Shown in pieces: positions 35,310-47,661 of a stretch of DNA of 64,000 bases. How positions within the stretch are numbered: position 1 is the first letter of the stretch; each line of letters opens with the position of its first letter. Origin of the DNA: Leucocoprinus leucothites (Eukaryota; Basidiomycota; Agaricomycetes; Agaricales; Agaricaceae). Location of the stretch: the NCBI GenBank assembly GCA_013368445.1, contig JAACJO010000004.1, positions 372,001 through 436,000 of the forward strand, written 5' to 3'. Made by a program: the position numbers and the translations under genes. The notes beneath the pieces were generated by a model. It was not told the origin of the DNA. It made no database searches and worked only from the letters and a program-made list of their open reading frames with translations.

Positions 35310-35633
35310 GTTTGACGTGCTTTGATGCGCTTGATGGACATGCATTATTGTCAATTGATAAACAAAAACATCTCAATGCTTGTTTGTATATACCCTTGAG
35401 CTTGAAAGTCAATGCTACTTGCATACTACAGTTCCACTTCTACTGACGATTCTTCCAGAGGAATTAAACGGTGATTCAATAAACACGTCTCCCCGGAGCT
35501 TTCCGCTCATCAAACTCAATCGTCAGAAGTCATGGGATTGGGCACCAAGTACCTATAGGCCATCGACTCTGCATAAATAAGGCCTGACCACCATCGCCTA
35601 ACACCAAGACCCCTCCGTCCCACGATCCACTTT
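35310..35633. promoter_or_regulatory. Divergent region between ARV1 and the DUF4139 gene
   Basis: 324 bp between two start codons pointing away from each other. CATAAATAAGG near 35571, about 60 bp before the 35634 start, is a TATA-like candidate for the plus-strand gene. Confidence 0.4.
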
Positions 35634-37413
35634 ATGGCTCAAACACCTCGTACGATTAACCTTGATGCCCCTTCGCAGAGTAAAATTTCGTCTCTTGAGC
35701 TCTTCCCTGAATGGGCAGAGGTCACAAGGCGTTTTTCTGTGGACTTGGAAGAAGGAATGACGCAATTGATCATTTCTCGCCTACCCAACTCCCTGAACCT
35801 CGACACCCTCAGGTTAGTGTTTTAGCTGACCAAGGAGGCTATAATAATAGTTTCCTCAAAACGATTCGTTTGAGAAAGTGTGGCATACGATAAAGGAACA
35901 GGTGCTTCAACGCATGCTATCTCTGTCTCGAAGAGGGAGCAGAGAGAACCCCGAGGTCGTAAAAAGGTCGTGGAACAAGCCTTAGGCCGGTGCAACCATA
36001 CCAAAATGTCCTTGAACAATTATTTTGGCTCGATCAATCCGGAAACTCTTGTCGGTGGAAGCCTCCAGTATGCTCTAGACAGCTACCGCGCTACTTTCGA
36101 AAATACAGTCAAGGAGGAACAAGAGCTCGAAGAAGAGCTAGAAAGTATCCAAGCAAAGGAAAGGGAAGAGAACGGCCGATCGCAGGATCTAATTGTGACT
36201 ATCACAGTGCATGTCCCACAACCAGGAAAGACAAGCCTATCTGTGATTTATGGTTGGCTCCCCTTCGCCTGCGCTCCATGATAGCTGTCGTTGATTTGTC
36301 GTCTCCCTAGCTGCACAAGGAGTGACTTGTCAGGTCAAATATATCATCAACGTTGAAGAGAAGAAGGAAGCTCCCGATGGATGGGCCGACACCGGATCTT
36401 TACTATACCTGGCTGCCATAGTCAACAATACTGGGGAGGTGACAATTTGCGCCTCCGCGCACCATTAGCAAAAATCACTGAAGCTCTTGATTTACTCAGC
36501 TGTGGGTTAACATGCCCTACATTCGAATTCATACAACATCGCCTGATCTAGTCACTCCAATGAGTCTCGAGAATCAGCTTGGACTTGAGTCCCCTAAGGC
36601 TTCGAAGGCGACCATCACAGAGAACACTTTCTTCCTGGATCCAGACAAGCCAGCCCCGATACCGTCAGACGGAAATTATCACGAGTTAACATTGGTAAAA
36701 ATCGACTTTAAACCCAAATTCACGTTGTTCGTTGCACCTAAATTCGATAATCGGGTTTACTTGAAGGTGAGCCACGAATATGCATCCCAGTATGATTATG
36801 TGCTGAATATTCGTGAGGCATCGTTCAAAAACCTCTCCAGCTGGGGCCTCCTCCCAGGAGTGGCAAGAGTCTTCATCTCAAACCACTTCTCGTGTCAAGC
36901 CCAAATAAATGAAGTTCATCAGGGAGAGTATTTTGAATGTCCGTTGCGGTAAGTAGTTTTTGGGTCTCCACCGTCCCGACATCTGCTAACTCTAACCAAA
37001 GGGTTGAGACAGGCATTCAAGTTTGGACTTCTGAAAGGAGTTCGTCAGAAGGTCCACAACAAGAGGGACACGCTCTATTCAGAGAACGAACTCTTGTTAT
37101 CAAAAATGAGAGGTCTACCTCCGTGAGGGATCTATGCGTCGTCGATATCGCCAGAGATCTTGGAGAGGAAGGTACGTTGATCGAACCCGCCCTACAACGA
37201 GGTACTCGCGAAAGGATCGAATTATATGACGATGACGAACCATTGCGGTCTGTTTATGCTCAGTGGGATGAAAAACTGGAGTTCTCACGTGGGGAGGACA
37301 TTGTAAAGTCGCTTGACGAGGAGGGCAAGATTAGATGGGTGTGTTCATTGGGCCCTGGGGCTGCGGTTCAATTGAAGTTTGAATGGGCGTGTCGGAATCC
37401 CCAGACCTACTGA
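35634..37413 (+). CDS. DUF4140/DUF4139 (mucoidy inhibitor-like) protein
   Basis: The N-terminal exon (MAQTPRTINLDAPSQSKISS, then LELFPEWAEVTRRFSVDLEE and LIISRLPNSLNLDTLR) matches the DUF4140 domain. A charged, probably coiled-coil stretch follows (TVKEEQELEEELESIQAKER). The C-terminal half is DUF4139: ITVHVPQPGKTSLSVIY, YLAAIVNNTGE joined to LWVNMP, YLKVSHEYASQYDYVLN, GVARVFISNHFSCQAQI and LVIKNERSTSVRDLCVVDI. It ends CRNPQTY with a TGA at 37411-37413. The family occurs in fungi, animals and bacteria; its biochemical function is not established. About five short introns; the junction after exon 1 is uncertain. It is divergent from ARV1 and in tandem with the secreted protein downstream. Confidence 0.8.
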
Positions 37414-37752
37414 ACATGAATTACGAAGATATTATCGATATCGACGACAGGTTAGGAGTTGTTTTTTTGTTTTTGCTTGTTTTCATCCTTAGAATACTTC
37501 TTGAAATAGATTACCGCTGAATTTTTGAGAGACGCTATGACCACAACCTCAAGCCAAGACGGCATTTAATGATGATCGGAATAAAGAGACTTTTTCCCTG
37601 CTCTGGTCAAATAGTCAAATAGTAAAATCTGAAGTACCTGAGAGACAGGGGTGTTGTTAGGCCGATTCCAAAGGCGTTCAAAACAAGTCTGGACCTCAAC
37701 GATACATGCGCCCGTTCAGACCGCTCACCACATGTCTCTCTTCGCAGGTTTT

Positions 37753-37759
37753 TATAAAA
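37753..37759 (+). promoter_or_regulatory. TATA box of the secreted cysteine-rich gene
   Basis: TATAAAA lies 113 bp before the ATG at 37866, with a pyrimidine-rich leader (CTCCATCCCCGCTGCGTTCT) in between, as in many highly expressed fungal genes. Confidence 0.5.
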
Positions 37760-37865
37760 CCTCCATCCCCGCTGCGTTCTCTCCAGCTCCCCATTTCCCA
37801 TCGACGCAGACTATCACTCCTCCAATTCTCCTCCGACTCGGTCCTCGATATTCAACAGCTTGAAG

Positions 37866-38833
37866 ATGATTCCTACTAGGCTTTACTCTCTCGTGGCTCT
37901 CAGCTTTGCTCTCGTCGCAACAGCTTCTCCTCGCCCGCACACTTCAAATGTTGCAAAGAAAACCGTCCCGCACACAGTAAAGAAGACTGTCGCACATACT
38001 GGGAAGAAGACTGCCCCGAAGAAGGCTCATGTACGAAGCCGTTCTGCGTTCGACAACACTGTCAAAGTATTCAGTGCCGATCATTATTGGTACGCATATA
38101 TTCTTCTACTTTATTCTCATCATAATCACATATGTATTCATATTCTCTAGCTTGATCCTACCTCGGCAAGTATTTTCTTTTTCGCTCTATGGTTTTGAAA
38201 ACCTGACGTCGCGTTGAATAGTGATCCCCACGTAAACATTGGAGACAGCGAACACCCAGGAGGAATGCAATCGTTCTGTTCCGCTCCTGCCAGAGACAAT
38301 GACTCCCAAGGTGTCCTCCCCGAAGACTTCTGGAGCGAATCGGAGTATAAATGGGCTCGTGGACCCCAGGGCGGAAAATACGTCCAATGTGAGTTCATCA
38401 TCTATCTGTCTGTGGATGGCGATGGTTTAAGAGGCTGACGACTGCTGGGTGGATGTAGTAACAGGATGCATTCGACCTGAAACTATCGACAGATTGAATC
38501 GCAATGATGGCGGAGGCCAATATGACTCCAGTGGTGGTGAGGGTGGCAGGGGAAATCCTAGGGACAGCGTTTGCGCAGGGTATGCAATTCCTTCCTATTG
38601 GCCTTGAGACTTTACTAATGAACGGAGTAGATTCAATCACTATATTGAGATCATCGAGCCCTCGCAGAAACGTGCTTGCATCAGATGTTGCGAAGACTTC
38701 GACGACTGTCCTGTCCATAAAGGTGAGCTTTATCACAAGTCTATCTCTCAAGTGGCCAGAGATGAACGTACGTGATACAGATACTGCCGGCTGCCCCAAC
38801 GTCATAGAAGGAAACTATTTCCACTGCGCTTAA
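37866..38833 (+). CDS. Small secreted cysteine-rich protein
   Basis: The signal peptide MIPTRLYSLVALSFALVATA starts at 37866. A Lys/Thr-rich repeat (KKTVPHTVKKTVAHTGKKTA) comes next. After an intron, the mature domain reads DPHVNIGDSEHPGGMQSFCS, then GCIRPETIDRLNRNDGGGQY, DSSGG and VCAG. It continues HYIEIIEPSQKRACIRCCED, FDDCPV and DTAGCPNVIEGNYFHCA with a TAA at 38831-38833. About eleven cysteines, including a CC pair, suggest a disulfide-stabilised fold. I recognise this as a family widespread in mushroom secretomes, without known function. Four short introns. The KKT repeats are basic and could be processed by dibasic proteases. Confidence 0.85.
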
Positions 38834-41231
38834 GCCTTCATTGTATACCCTACCGTTTCATGTACATGCTATCATCTTGCAGACTACCGTATATTTGAGC
38901 TTTTATAGTATATCCATTTTATCTATCACATGACGAGCCGTATGTTCATTTCATGATCCTAGAAGTTGGTGCTACCAGAGAAGGCATACAATAGCACAGA
39001 GAGCATCAGATCCGAGAGCAAAGTTGCCATTGACTAATTAGTGCTTCTAGATGGGAGAAGGGCTATGAGCAATGAATGGATTAGTCCACTGGGCTCATTT
39101 GTTCATGAGTGCTTAGTCCACTTGCGCAAGAGCAATCGTCAATCAGAAGTAAGAGCAAGGACCTGATTTTTTCCGCTGAGTAGAGAATTGGAGCATCAAA
39201 AGACTTTAAGGTGTATGGAGTTCCTCTTAAGGAACTATTGCGAGAGCAGTTACTAGCGAACGGCTGTTCCATGTCCGGGGAAAGGGTAAATCAAAGCCAC
39301 TAGCTCGTGGGGAGTATAGGTTAAGTAGTAGAGTATAGTGGGTGAGTATTGATCAAGGAGTCATTACGTGTTGCAACAGGCGATAAGGGCGAGGATGATG
39401 ATCAGGAATCTTCGTTTGATTATCTGGTTGGTTAAACGCCTCCCATTCTTCGAGAACGCTCGGGCCGGGTTGCGGGGCTGGGTTATCGTGCACAGAAGCT
39501 AGGAGATGGTGGAAGAATCTCGTATTGGTAGTGCATAGTTTGTCATCCCGCACCGAGTAGAAGGGTGGAAGATAGCGGGGAAGCTGTCGAAGGACCAATA
39601 GAAAGAATTGACGTTCCAACAACATGAAACGGGAAGAGTTTAACTTGTGCTGCGCGATGCGTGTGATTGATGTAACTTCCTATGCCACGCAATACTGTCG
39701 TGATATGAGCTCCACTTGTCAGGTATCGAATGCGAGTGAGGCTTGTGGCTCGGTCGCTTGTGGTCATCATCAGCGCTTCTCCCGTTTAGAGTTTCTCAGT
39801 CTGCTGACTCGGAGCCTTGCGGCAGGGTCGAGAATTTGGATATGTATCGGAGCTCTAGTGCATTTGAGTGGCTGTACATGTGGCGAGGAGTGCGTTCTCG
39901 GGGCTTCTAATGAGGTCTTCTAATGAGCTGGGTGGAGTCAAGAGCAGGTGTTCAGTCTACCCTTTTAGGCGTCCTGGGATTCTAGTGGGGGTGGATCGCA
40001 GTTGTTGTGGAGACAAGGAATGCAGGACTGGGTGATACTGGGTGGCTGCAGGTGTTAGGAGGCATTTTAGCGCTATGGTTCGTGGACCCGGAACCTCGGG
40101 GTGCGGTGTTGAGAATCACAGTTTGGTTTTGGGGTTGGAGTCATGGACCGAAGGAAATCCTAGGTTTCATAGAGAAGCTGAGAGAGCACCGCCGATCTGT
40201 GAGACTGGCTGGAAAATAATACCGTGCAATCTGCTCATGAGAGACAGAGCAAATGATAGTCAGGATTGTCAACAGAAATGCTTTCTAAATTTGAACGGGC
40301 GCATCAAACATTTTGTAGTGCCTGAAGTGATGGCTAAATCGAAATTATTGATTTTTCCACACTTCCACCCTCTAACCCACGAATTCTCAAATGAAGGTTC
40401 AGATTCTCCAGAAAAATCCGGGGCGAGCGACCCGCTGATCTCTTTGCGTTGCTTTCCTTTTGCTGAAAATTTCGCGCACACCATGCGTCGTCTCTTGGAG
40501 TATTTTTTTTTTCGCATGCGGGCGCTTTCCGTTCAGAGCCAGGATTCGCTATTCAGGGGTTACCTGAGCGGACATACAGGGGGTGCGGCGTAAACGTGCT
40601 ATCGGAAATTCTTGAATTACACGCTACCTGGACACTGTAACTGCAACTTACAGAAGGACAACGAGAACAATTACTTGGCGCTTTTTCATCTGTCTATCAA
40701 ATGTCATCGGCGCCCATGCGGCAAGCGACAATCGACCACTGGATCGATTCAAGCACGATTCAAGCATGCAAATAGGCAGCTATGGTCTTCTAGGCTTATT
40801 CGTGCCCTCGAAAACAGTTGCCTAGTGCTGGCTCAAGGAAACTTTCTTGGTCAGTCCGCGGTGGCGCTCGGAGTTTCGCCTACTTACAGCCTTATTGCTA
40901 GCTCCCAGGAGCTCTACTCCCATGCAGGTCGGAGTCGGAGATTTCGAACATTACGAAAACGTCAAGAGCGATCACACCCGAGCAAGAACGTGCCTTGGGA
41001 GGAAACCGAAAATATGTGACCTCGTTGTGCAGATTCCATTATGAAGGTCTCCCAAACAGGAACAAAGTCTATCAAAGGCTGAATCGAAGGAGCGAAGCGA
41101 AGTCGACAGACTCCTTCTCTCCTCTTCATTTCACCACCTCCTCCCGTTTCCTTATATTCAAGAGTCTCTAGGCTCCCCTTCCTCAGCTTTCGCCTGAGAT
41201 TGTCATTCTTTTTCACGTCCTTCCTTATCTC
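38834..41231. other. Long intergenic stretch, no supported gene
   Basis: 2.4 kb. The longest frame (183 codons, 40042-40593) has no recognisable domain, no intron-compatible extension and a composition unlike neighbouring genes. Minus-strand frames at 39353-39770 are also unrecognised. The last ~150 bp before 41232 is pyrimidine-rich, as expected for the leader of the next gene. Confidence 0.45.
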
Positions 41232-44171
41232 ATGACGTCCCCCCTTTGGGTTTTACTCGCCTGGGTGGCCTCTGCGCAGGCGTACTGGCTAATGGGCATC
41301 GGTGAGCTTCGCTGTAGTGCTTAGTATTCCACATGTTCGCCTTAACACCCTCTCTGCTCGACAGAGAACTTCATAACCACTGAACGAATGGATCCAGTTG
41401 TGAATCCTGGCAAGGTCTCGGGTCACGTGCATTCAGGTATTTAATTCTGGATTCGGACGCTGAACATACGGTTGATCTTCTTTCTAGTGCTCGGGGGTAG
41501 CAATTTCAGGTTCAATACCAACACAGAAGCCCTCCGTCAAAGCGAATGTACCTCGATACCCATCCCGGAGGATAAGTCAAGTTACTGGTTCCCTGTAAGT
41601 TTTTGTTTCGCAATTTCTCACAATCTCCGAGAAGCTGATGAACTGGCGGCCAGCACCTGTATTTTCAGTACGTTTCACCGTGATCGTCAGGTTTACAACC
41701 GTTCATTTATTTCATCAGGTGGGCCAATGGGAGTTTTACCAGCCTTAATGGTGGCGCCGTCATGTGAGTCTTGTCGTTGGTGTCTTCAATTTGTTTGATT
41801 CGCTGATGCCTCGCCTTACCTAGCTGTATGTTAGAAGAAACTGTCAGAAAATCAACGACTAAATTCGATCATAGACTACCTGTTCAGCGATACACCTGGA
41901 ACCACTACCGCATTTCCCGATAATGTGAGATTTTTTTCGAGTCTAACCTTGTCGCTGTTGCTCATGATCTTGTATAGTTCCGTATGCTCAGCGGTATGAA
42001 GGGTGTCCTCGTTGCTTTGGAACGTTTCTCATTAATCTCCAGGCGATCCGACTCTTCGAACATACGACCCAAATAACTATGCGCAGCAGGCTATAACCTT
42101 CCTGTGTCTGGACTTTAACGGAGTCAGTAGCCGGCATAACGAGCTTCCTGTGAAATCTTGTCCTTCTGGAATCCGAGCACAAATTGTGAGTTATCCTGAA
42201 ATATTCTCAATGCCGTAGGGCTAATTGAGCTTTTCACAAAAAAGAATTTCCCGAGTTGCTGGGATGGAAAGGTGAATCAGGCATCTCGGATTCTCCTCAC
42301 GATTCTGATTTTTCGAACAGAATTTGGATTCACCTGACCATAAATCTCATGTGGCTTTCCTATCTGGAGGTCCAGACTCCGGAACCTGTAGTGACCCAAA
42401 GTATCCTGTAACCATCCCTCGTATCTTCATCGAAGTAAGCTTCACACTCTCTTGACTATTGTGTCTCCGATCCTTATGTGATTCTTCAGGTCTATTGGGC
42501 AAGCAACGAGTTTGAACAGATGAAGTCTCATGCAATGAACCCATCGCAGCCATTTGTGTACGTTGCCCACGCACCTATAATTCTCCCGTTCTGATGATGA
42601 ATCAACGCAGGTATGCATATGGAGATCCCACTGGTTATGGTTACCATGCAGGTTAGAGCTTGTTCATTTAGCCCGCATAAACATCCTAGGATTGACGTGA
42701 GTGTTCGATAGACTTCATCAACGGTTGGGATAAAGGAGTTCTTCAAAACGCCGTTGATAAATGTCACTGCAACGCTTATGGCGACGTAAGCCGCCCTTCT
42801 TCCACATGTCCGAAATGGCTGTTTCTGACGCCTATCTATCAGCCAACTTGCTGCGTAGAACAAGGAATATTCCACATGAACAAAGGTCAAAGCTGTCGCA
42901 TCACGAAATCGATCAACGAACAAAGTACGTGTGTTGATGGAATTTCTGAGGAGCTGTTTTCCTTAGGTGGCTGACGATACGCATTATTAGCGACTGGAAC
43001 ACTTTCGAAACTCCCAGGCAATAACCCAGTACAACCGGGTGGGCGGCGTGCTACCATGTACCCGGACACGACCAGTCCTCAGCTGCTTTCCCCCGTCTAC
43101 GCCTATACTGGTGATGCTCCTGCCTTAGTAGGATCCATCATTCCAGGAACTGGGGATTCACCGCCGGCTACTACATCGGCATCGGCGTCTTCTTCGTCTG
43201 TCCTGAGCGTTCCTTCCTCGAGTGCCCCTGTGCCTGTCCCCTCTTCGAGTGGCTCTGTGCCTATCCCCTCCTCGAGCACCCCTGTGCACGTCCCCTCCTC
43301 GAGTGCCTACGTACCTGTCCCCTCATCTTCTAAGCCGGTGCCGAGTCATTCGTCTGCTTCTACTCCTCAGCAGTCTGAGCCCTCTTCGCCTGAAACCTCA
43401 ACCTCGTCCATTGTTGTTCCCTCTGAAACATCTACAGCACAATCAACGAGCACTCAAGCACCTACATCGGCATCTACTACCGTTGTCCATACACACGGAT
43501 CATCAACAAGCTCATATGCGCATACCATCCCCGCCACGACGAAAAACCCATTCCCAACTTTTTCTATCCCCTCAATTTCGATCTCTATCCCCTCTTTTCC
43601 TATTCCTACTTTCTCGTTTCCTCACATTCCGGGTGTTGGGAACATTCCCCAAGTACCTAGTGGGAATGGGAACGTCCATGTCGGAGCTGGGTCACCAACA
43701 ACGACACCTAGCAGTGATTGTGACGAGGACGAGGACGATGATACGGGTGTTGATGCGCCTGTGTCAAGTGGACATGATGGTTCTGGTAACACTTCTAATG
43801 GGAATGGGAATACTCATACTGGAACCAGTTCGAGTTCCGGGTCGACGCCTCATTACTACAATACTCCGGAAGTTCATACACCCGTGCCTAACGGACATGA
43901 AGGCTCGAGTGTTATCAACACCAACAGGCCGTTGACCGACTCGGGCTCAGGTTCTGATGACCACTCTGGAGGACCTTCTTCCTCAAGCTCGAACGCGAAA
44001 CCTCGTCGATGCCCGAACAGGAAGAGGAACAGGCGTACTTTACTCGAAAGAGAGAGCCTATCGGAGGCTGTCAGTCCTGTTGAAGGCCATGCACAATTGT
44101 TAGGCAGACAAGTGGTCCGTCGGCACTCGCATCATCGGCGTCATTCCATGAGGAGTTTCATGGATTGGTAA
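41232..44171 (+). CDS. Secreted DUF1996 protein with repetitive Ser/Pro/Thr stalk
   Basis: Start at 41232 with signal peptide MTSPLWVLLAWVASAQAYW. The DUF1996 domain is read across about ten introns: TTERMDPVVNPGKVSGHVHS, SKLPG and other blocks including YFQWANGSFTSLNGGAVIYY, NNYAQQAITFLCLDFNG, CPSGIRAQINFPSCWDGKNL, SHVAFLSGGPDSGTCSDPKY, VTIPRIFIEVYW, GYGYHADFINGW and CHCNAYGD. The long last exon (from about 42990) encodes a Ser/Pro/Thr/Val-rich region with five 9-residue repeats, a Pro/Phe/Ile segment, an acidic DCDEDEDDDTG patch and a basic tail (RRCPNRKRNRR; RRHSHHRRHSMRSFMDW) ending TAA-side at 44171. The domain is common in fungal secretomes; function unknown. The stalk suggests an O-glycosylated wall or extracellular location. 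About 750-800 residues. Confidence 0.85.
43212..43346 (+). repeat. Five 27-bp tandem repeats inside the DUF1996 gene
   Basis: The unit encodes PSSSxxVxV (PSSSAPVPV, PSSSGSVPI, PSSSTPVHV, PSSSAYVPV, PSSSKPVPS) at 43212, 43239, 43266, 43293 and 43320. Codon choice is very similar between units at the nucleotide level (repeated TCCTCGAGT), so the array is a recent, probably length-variable expansion. Confidence 0.85.
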
Positions 44172-44999
44172 GTAGGAAATGTTGTGTTGAGTCCTGGCTT
44201 GATGCCCTGGTGCTTGATAATATGGCTTCTTTTCTTATAGATGTTTAGCATTGAATGCGTGTTTCCTCCTCCTGTGTAGTTCTATCTATCTCTCTTACTT
44301 TGTGATTTTTGCTCTCGCTCTCCTTGTCTGCTGTGTCCTGATAGTTACGATATCCCCTTCCATCTCTCCCCTAGTGGTGCCAGTTCACTACTCATCTTGA
44401 ATGTATGCACTTGTATCTGTTGACAGATGCCGCTTGGTTTGTCGAGTTTGGTAGACTCTTGTCTTGTACAGTGTCTCGTTGTGTGGCCGCAAGTCGGTAT
44501 ATCACATGCTATGAATATATGTTGTCCCAGGATTGGATTATTCAATCAACTGTCGTCGTGATAAAGGAAACAATGGACGTGCCATCCTCTTTTGGTTCGA
44601 TTCCTCATTCAGTGCGTTCGCCTGTTTCTTATGCTAGAACAATGTCAAAAAAGTCGCAGTGAATACAAGTAACTTATGTAGTGATAAGCAACATGAAAGC
44701 CAGAGAGTCGTGAACATTGTAGAATGAAGTAATTGATATTAATACAGCAATGAATAGAAGAAAAGTTCGTGCTTGAGGTCTCCAGAAAACAAACCAAAAA
44801 CAAATAATTACTTTGCCCGAAAAGAGGGGGATGCAAGAGGAAAGACAAATTAAACAGGACAAGAAAGAGAGAAGAAAGGTATGCACAGAGAAATACTTAA
44901 ACCTAACAGCCAAAGGAAACAAAATATGAACAGCAGCAGTGGAGGAAAGATGATTAACTAGGAGCAGTAACCCCTCCCACTCACGCCCTCCAAAAAAAC
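44172..44999. other. Convergent intergenic region
   Basis: About 830 bp between the ends of the DUF1996 gene (plus) and the RING-like gene (minus). Only short frames; probably 3' UTRs and terminators of both. Confidence 0.5.
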
Positions 45000-47020
45000 T
45001 CACAAAAACAACGGTATAGCACCCCTCGCATGGCGCACCGCTTTCCCCCCGCCCTCACCCGCATCAGCATTCAAAAACTCTAGCCACCCCGGCCTCCCCG
45101 GCCCAACCCCACCTCCCCCTCTCGTCCTTCCTCTACCCCCTCCTCTGCTACCAGAAGAAGAGGAACTGGATGTATGAGTGCTCTCGCCACGGTCCGATAC
45201 CCACTCCCCATTGACTTTAATACTGGCGTGTATGAGCCCACAGCCGATGACGGGACAGCTCCATAAGAATTCTGGTGGTGGAAGTTGCTGTTCTTGTGTG
45301 GCTTTAGATTTAGTGGAGCGTTTGATGGTTGTTTGTGCCGATGAGGATGATGATGAGGAGGAGAAGGAGTGGGAAGTGGAGGTAGAGGGAGTAGCAGTGT
45401 TGCGTGGACGTAACCGAGATCGAATGCTGTTCATGTTCTCCTCGGGCTCATGTTCGTCTTTCGTTGGTTCTTGATACTCTCCACTACCATCATCCTCTTC
45501 CACAGCCTTAGCTTTACCCTTGCCCTTCCTATCGGCAATAACAACAGCATCCGTAGGTTGGCTGACAAGCGCATTCTTCGGAGTCCCGATCTCCTGGAAA
45601 CATTTCCCATCAATAAGGTGACCACATCGTAAACCCCATATACGCCGGTGTTTTTGGTCTTCAGGGGTAAGGTTGCTGCCTAGGACTAGAGGTCCGAGAC
45701 AATTCGCGCAGACGAGGGTATGTGTATTGGTTTTGGAAGGTGTTTCGGGATGCAGTTTAGTCGATGATGGTCCTGCATCGGCCCCATCAAGGACAGGCTC
45801 ATCATCATCAATGACAATAGGCGCAGATTTCGTAGTCATAACAGGTGAAGTAACATCAATAACCTCCACTGGCGATTTGGGCGCGAAATCAAACGTGAAA
45901 CCAGGTTCAGGAGGACGAGGGTGGGTGTACTCCTTCCTATACGGCACCGACTCTTCTCCACGTGCATTGTTCCGGCGTCGGAGCATTTCACTACGGATAA
46001 ATGCCCCTGCCGGATTAAACGCCGGATCCCAGCCTACAAATCCTCCCTCACCTCCGTCTTCTGCAAGTAACTGCAGTGCAAGCATGTGGTCTGGGTCAAC
46101 ATCGGCGTCTTGAAGCGGGTCGTCGAGGAAACCAAAGTTGTTGCCGAGAGCTAAGAAATTGACTCCGTTCCGCGGATTTTCACCATCTGGCGCTAAGCCC
46201 GGACCGCCAAATATTCGGCGTACACCGCTTCCCACACGATTAAGGAGCGAGTGACCACCAGGTTCGTAAGGAGGATGATGTGCTCGGTGTTGGTTTTGAT
46301 GTTGGTTTCTAGCACGATTCTGGGCTATGAGTGCGCCGCCGAGGCCTAGGGCAGGAACATGGTGCGATGGAGGTGCTGGCTGGAGAGGTCTGGGAGGGAG
46401 GAGGTTGTCGGGGTTGTTAATTCGGGGATTATGGAGTTGAGGGAGTTGGTTTATTTCACTCCGGACTGGAGGTAGTTGTAATCCGGAATGGGGTTGCTGG
46501 TGATGCATATTGGCCTCAAATGGAAAAGGTTGATCGTTGGGTCGGACGACGGGAGGTGAGGCTGCGGCTGAAGGTGCATGGCGGCGCATAGGAAGCGAAG
46601 TCTGTCCTGCATATCTGTGTGGAACTGGTGGAACTGGAGGGACATAAAACGATAAATTTCGTGGCGGAGGAGACTGCAGTCGAGTCCTCGACGCTAGGAT
46701 ATTCAGAATTTTAATTCATAAGCGCCCTGGGAAAGGAGGTGGTGGGACTGACCTGGTCGCACTCGGGCCCCGGTAATGACTATGTCGTCGTCGTCACTCT
46801 CGTCTAGGAGCGATATGATTTCCGAAGGCACAGATAGTCGTCGTCGCTGGGCAGGCCGAGAAGGGCCGGGCTCGGGTGCACGATGGGTCTGGTAGATGTC
46901 ATCGTCGAGCTCATCGACGTCAATAACCTCGACAGAGTCCCGTCTGCGTCGTCTGGTGGGGATCGTGGTGGTCTGTGTGTCAGGGGGCGCAGGCATAGGA
47001 CGCTGGAAGACGGTGGCCAT
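45000..47020 (-). CDS. RING-like zinc-finger protein with SUMO-interacting-type motifs
   Basis: Two exons, about 650 residues. The ATG at 47020 (MATVFQRPMPAPPDTQ) is used because the longer frame starts on GTG. The N-terminal exon has SVEVIDVDELDDD and IISLLDESDDDDIVITG. The second exon has PVEVIDVTSP and APIVIDDDEPV. Each is a hydrophobic V/I core next to acidic residues, as in SUMO-interacting motifs. A cysteine/histidine cluster follows: CANC, then IWGLRCGHLIDGKCF, then SCPVIGCG near the C-terminus. It resembles a RING finger with a long insertion (an acidic, Lys-rich and poly-Ser stretch) between the halves. The C-terminus is Gly/Arg-rich (GGGRGRTRGGGG). I infer a nuclear SUMO-directed ubiquitin ligase or a related scaffold; ligase activity is not shown. 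It is divergent from the terpene synthase. Confidence 0.65.
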
Positions 47021-47661
47021 GAAAGCTGAGTTCACTTTGTCGCTTTCTTCCCTCCAACTGTACAGTCTGTATGTCCCAGCACGTGATCTCTTCTATCTTG
47101 GCGCGTGGCTTTGCGCCTGTTTGTCGCCACCCTTGATCTTCTTTCTTGCCACCCTCGAACGCTTGGAAGCTCGGACCCGGCTCGTGCACACTGATATGCT
47201 GTGGCCAATCATTCCGACATATGACCTAGTGCTTGGACCATTGGATTTTTATCACCGCGCAAACAATAACGACGACAAATTTTAAGGAGGCCATGTTTTC
47301 TCGGATGCTTTGCCTCTAGTCGATCGCCGGGCTTTTCGCCTAGCTCCTCTGCCAACTGGGTCAATCAAAGCCACAGCAGGACATTGCTATTCTCGTGGCT
47401 CGGTATCGTCTACATTCTGCTGTCTACTGAATAAACATATGAGATCGCATTCAAAATGCCTTGGTCCGCGAATTTCGCCCGGCTCACTTTGGACCACTGC
47501 CCATTGTTTTCTTCTTCCGTCAAATTCAAAGGGCTCTTGCGCTCCTTTTCTGGTCTTCTCGATTCTACGCAATATTTAACCCCGCCTTATGACAACTGGA
47601 GTGCCTCTAACCCCGTCTCTGTCTCTCTTGTTTGCTCACTATCACTATATCTGCATACACC
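47021..47661. promoter_or_regulatory. Divergent region between the RING-like gene and terpene synthase
   Basis: 641 bp containing both upstream regions. ATATTTAA near 47571 is about 90 bp before the terpene synthase ATG and is a TATA-like candidate. Other frames inside are short. Confidence 0.35.

Noticed and set aside
40042..40593. 183-codon plus-strand frame
   Set aside because: No recognisable domain, no plausible splice extension and a non-coding-like composition.
43222..43935. 237-codon frame overlapping the DUF1996 stalk
   Set aside because: It is the +1 frame of the repetitive Ser/Pro stalk; the Leu/Pro/Arg-rich reading is a shadow of the repeats.
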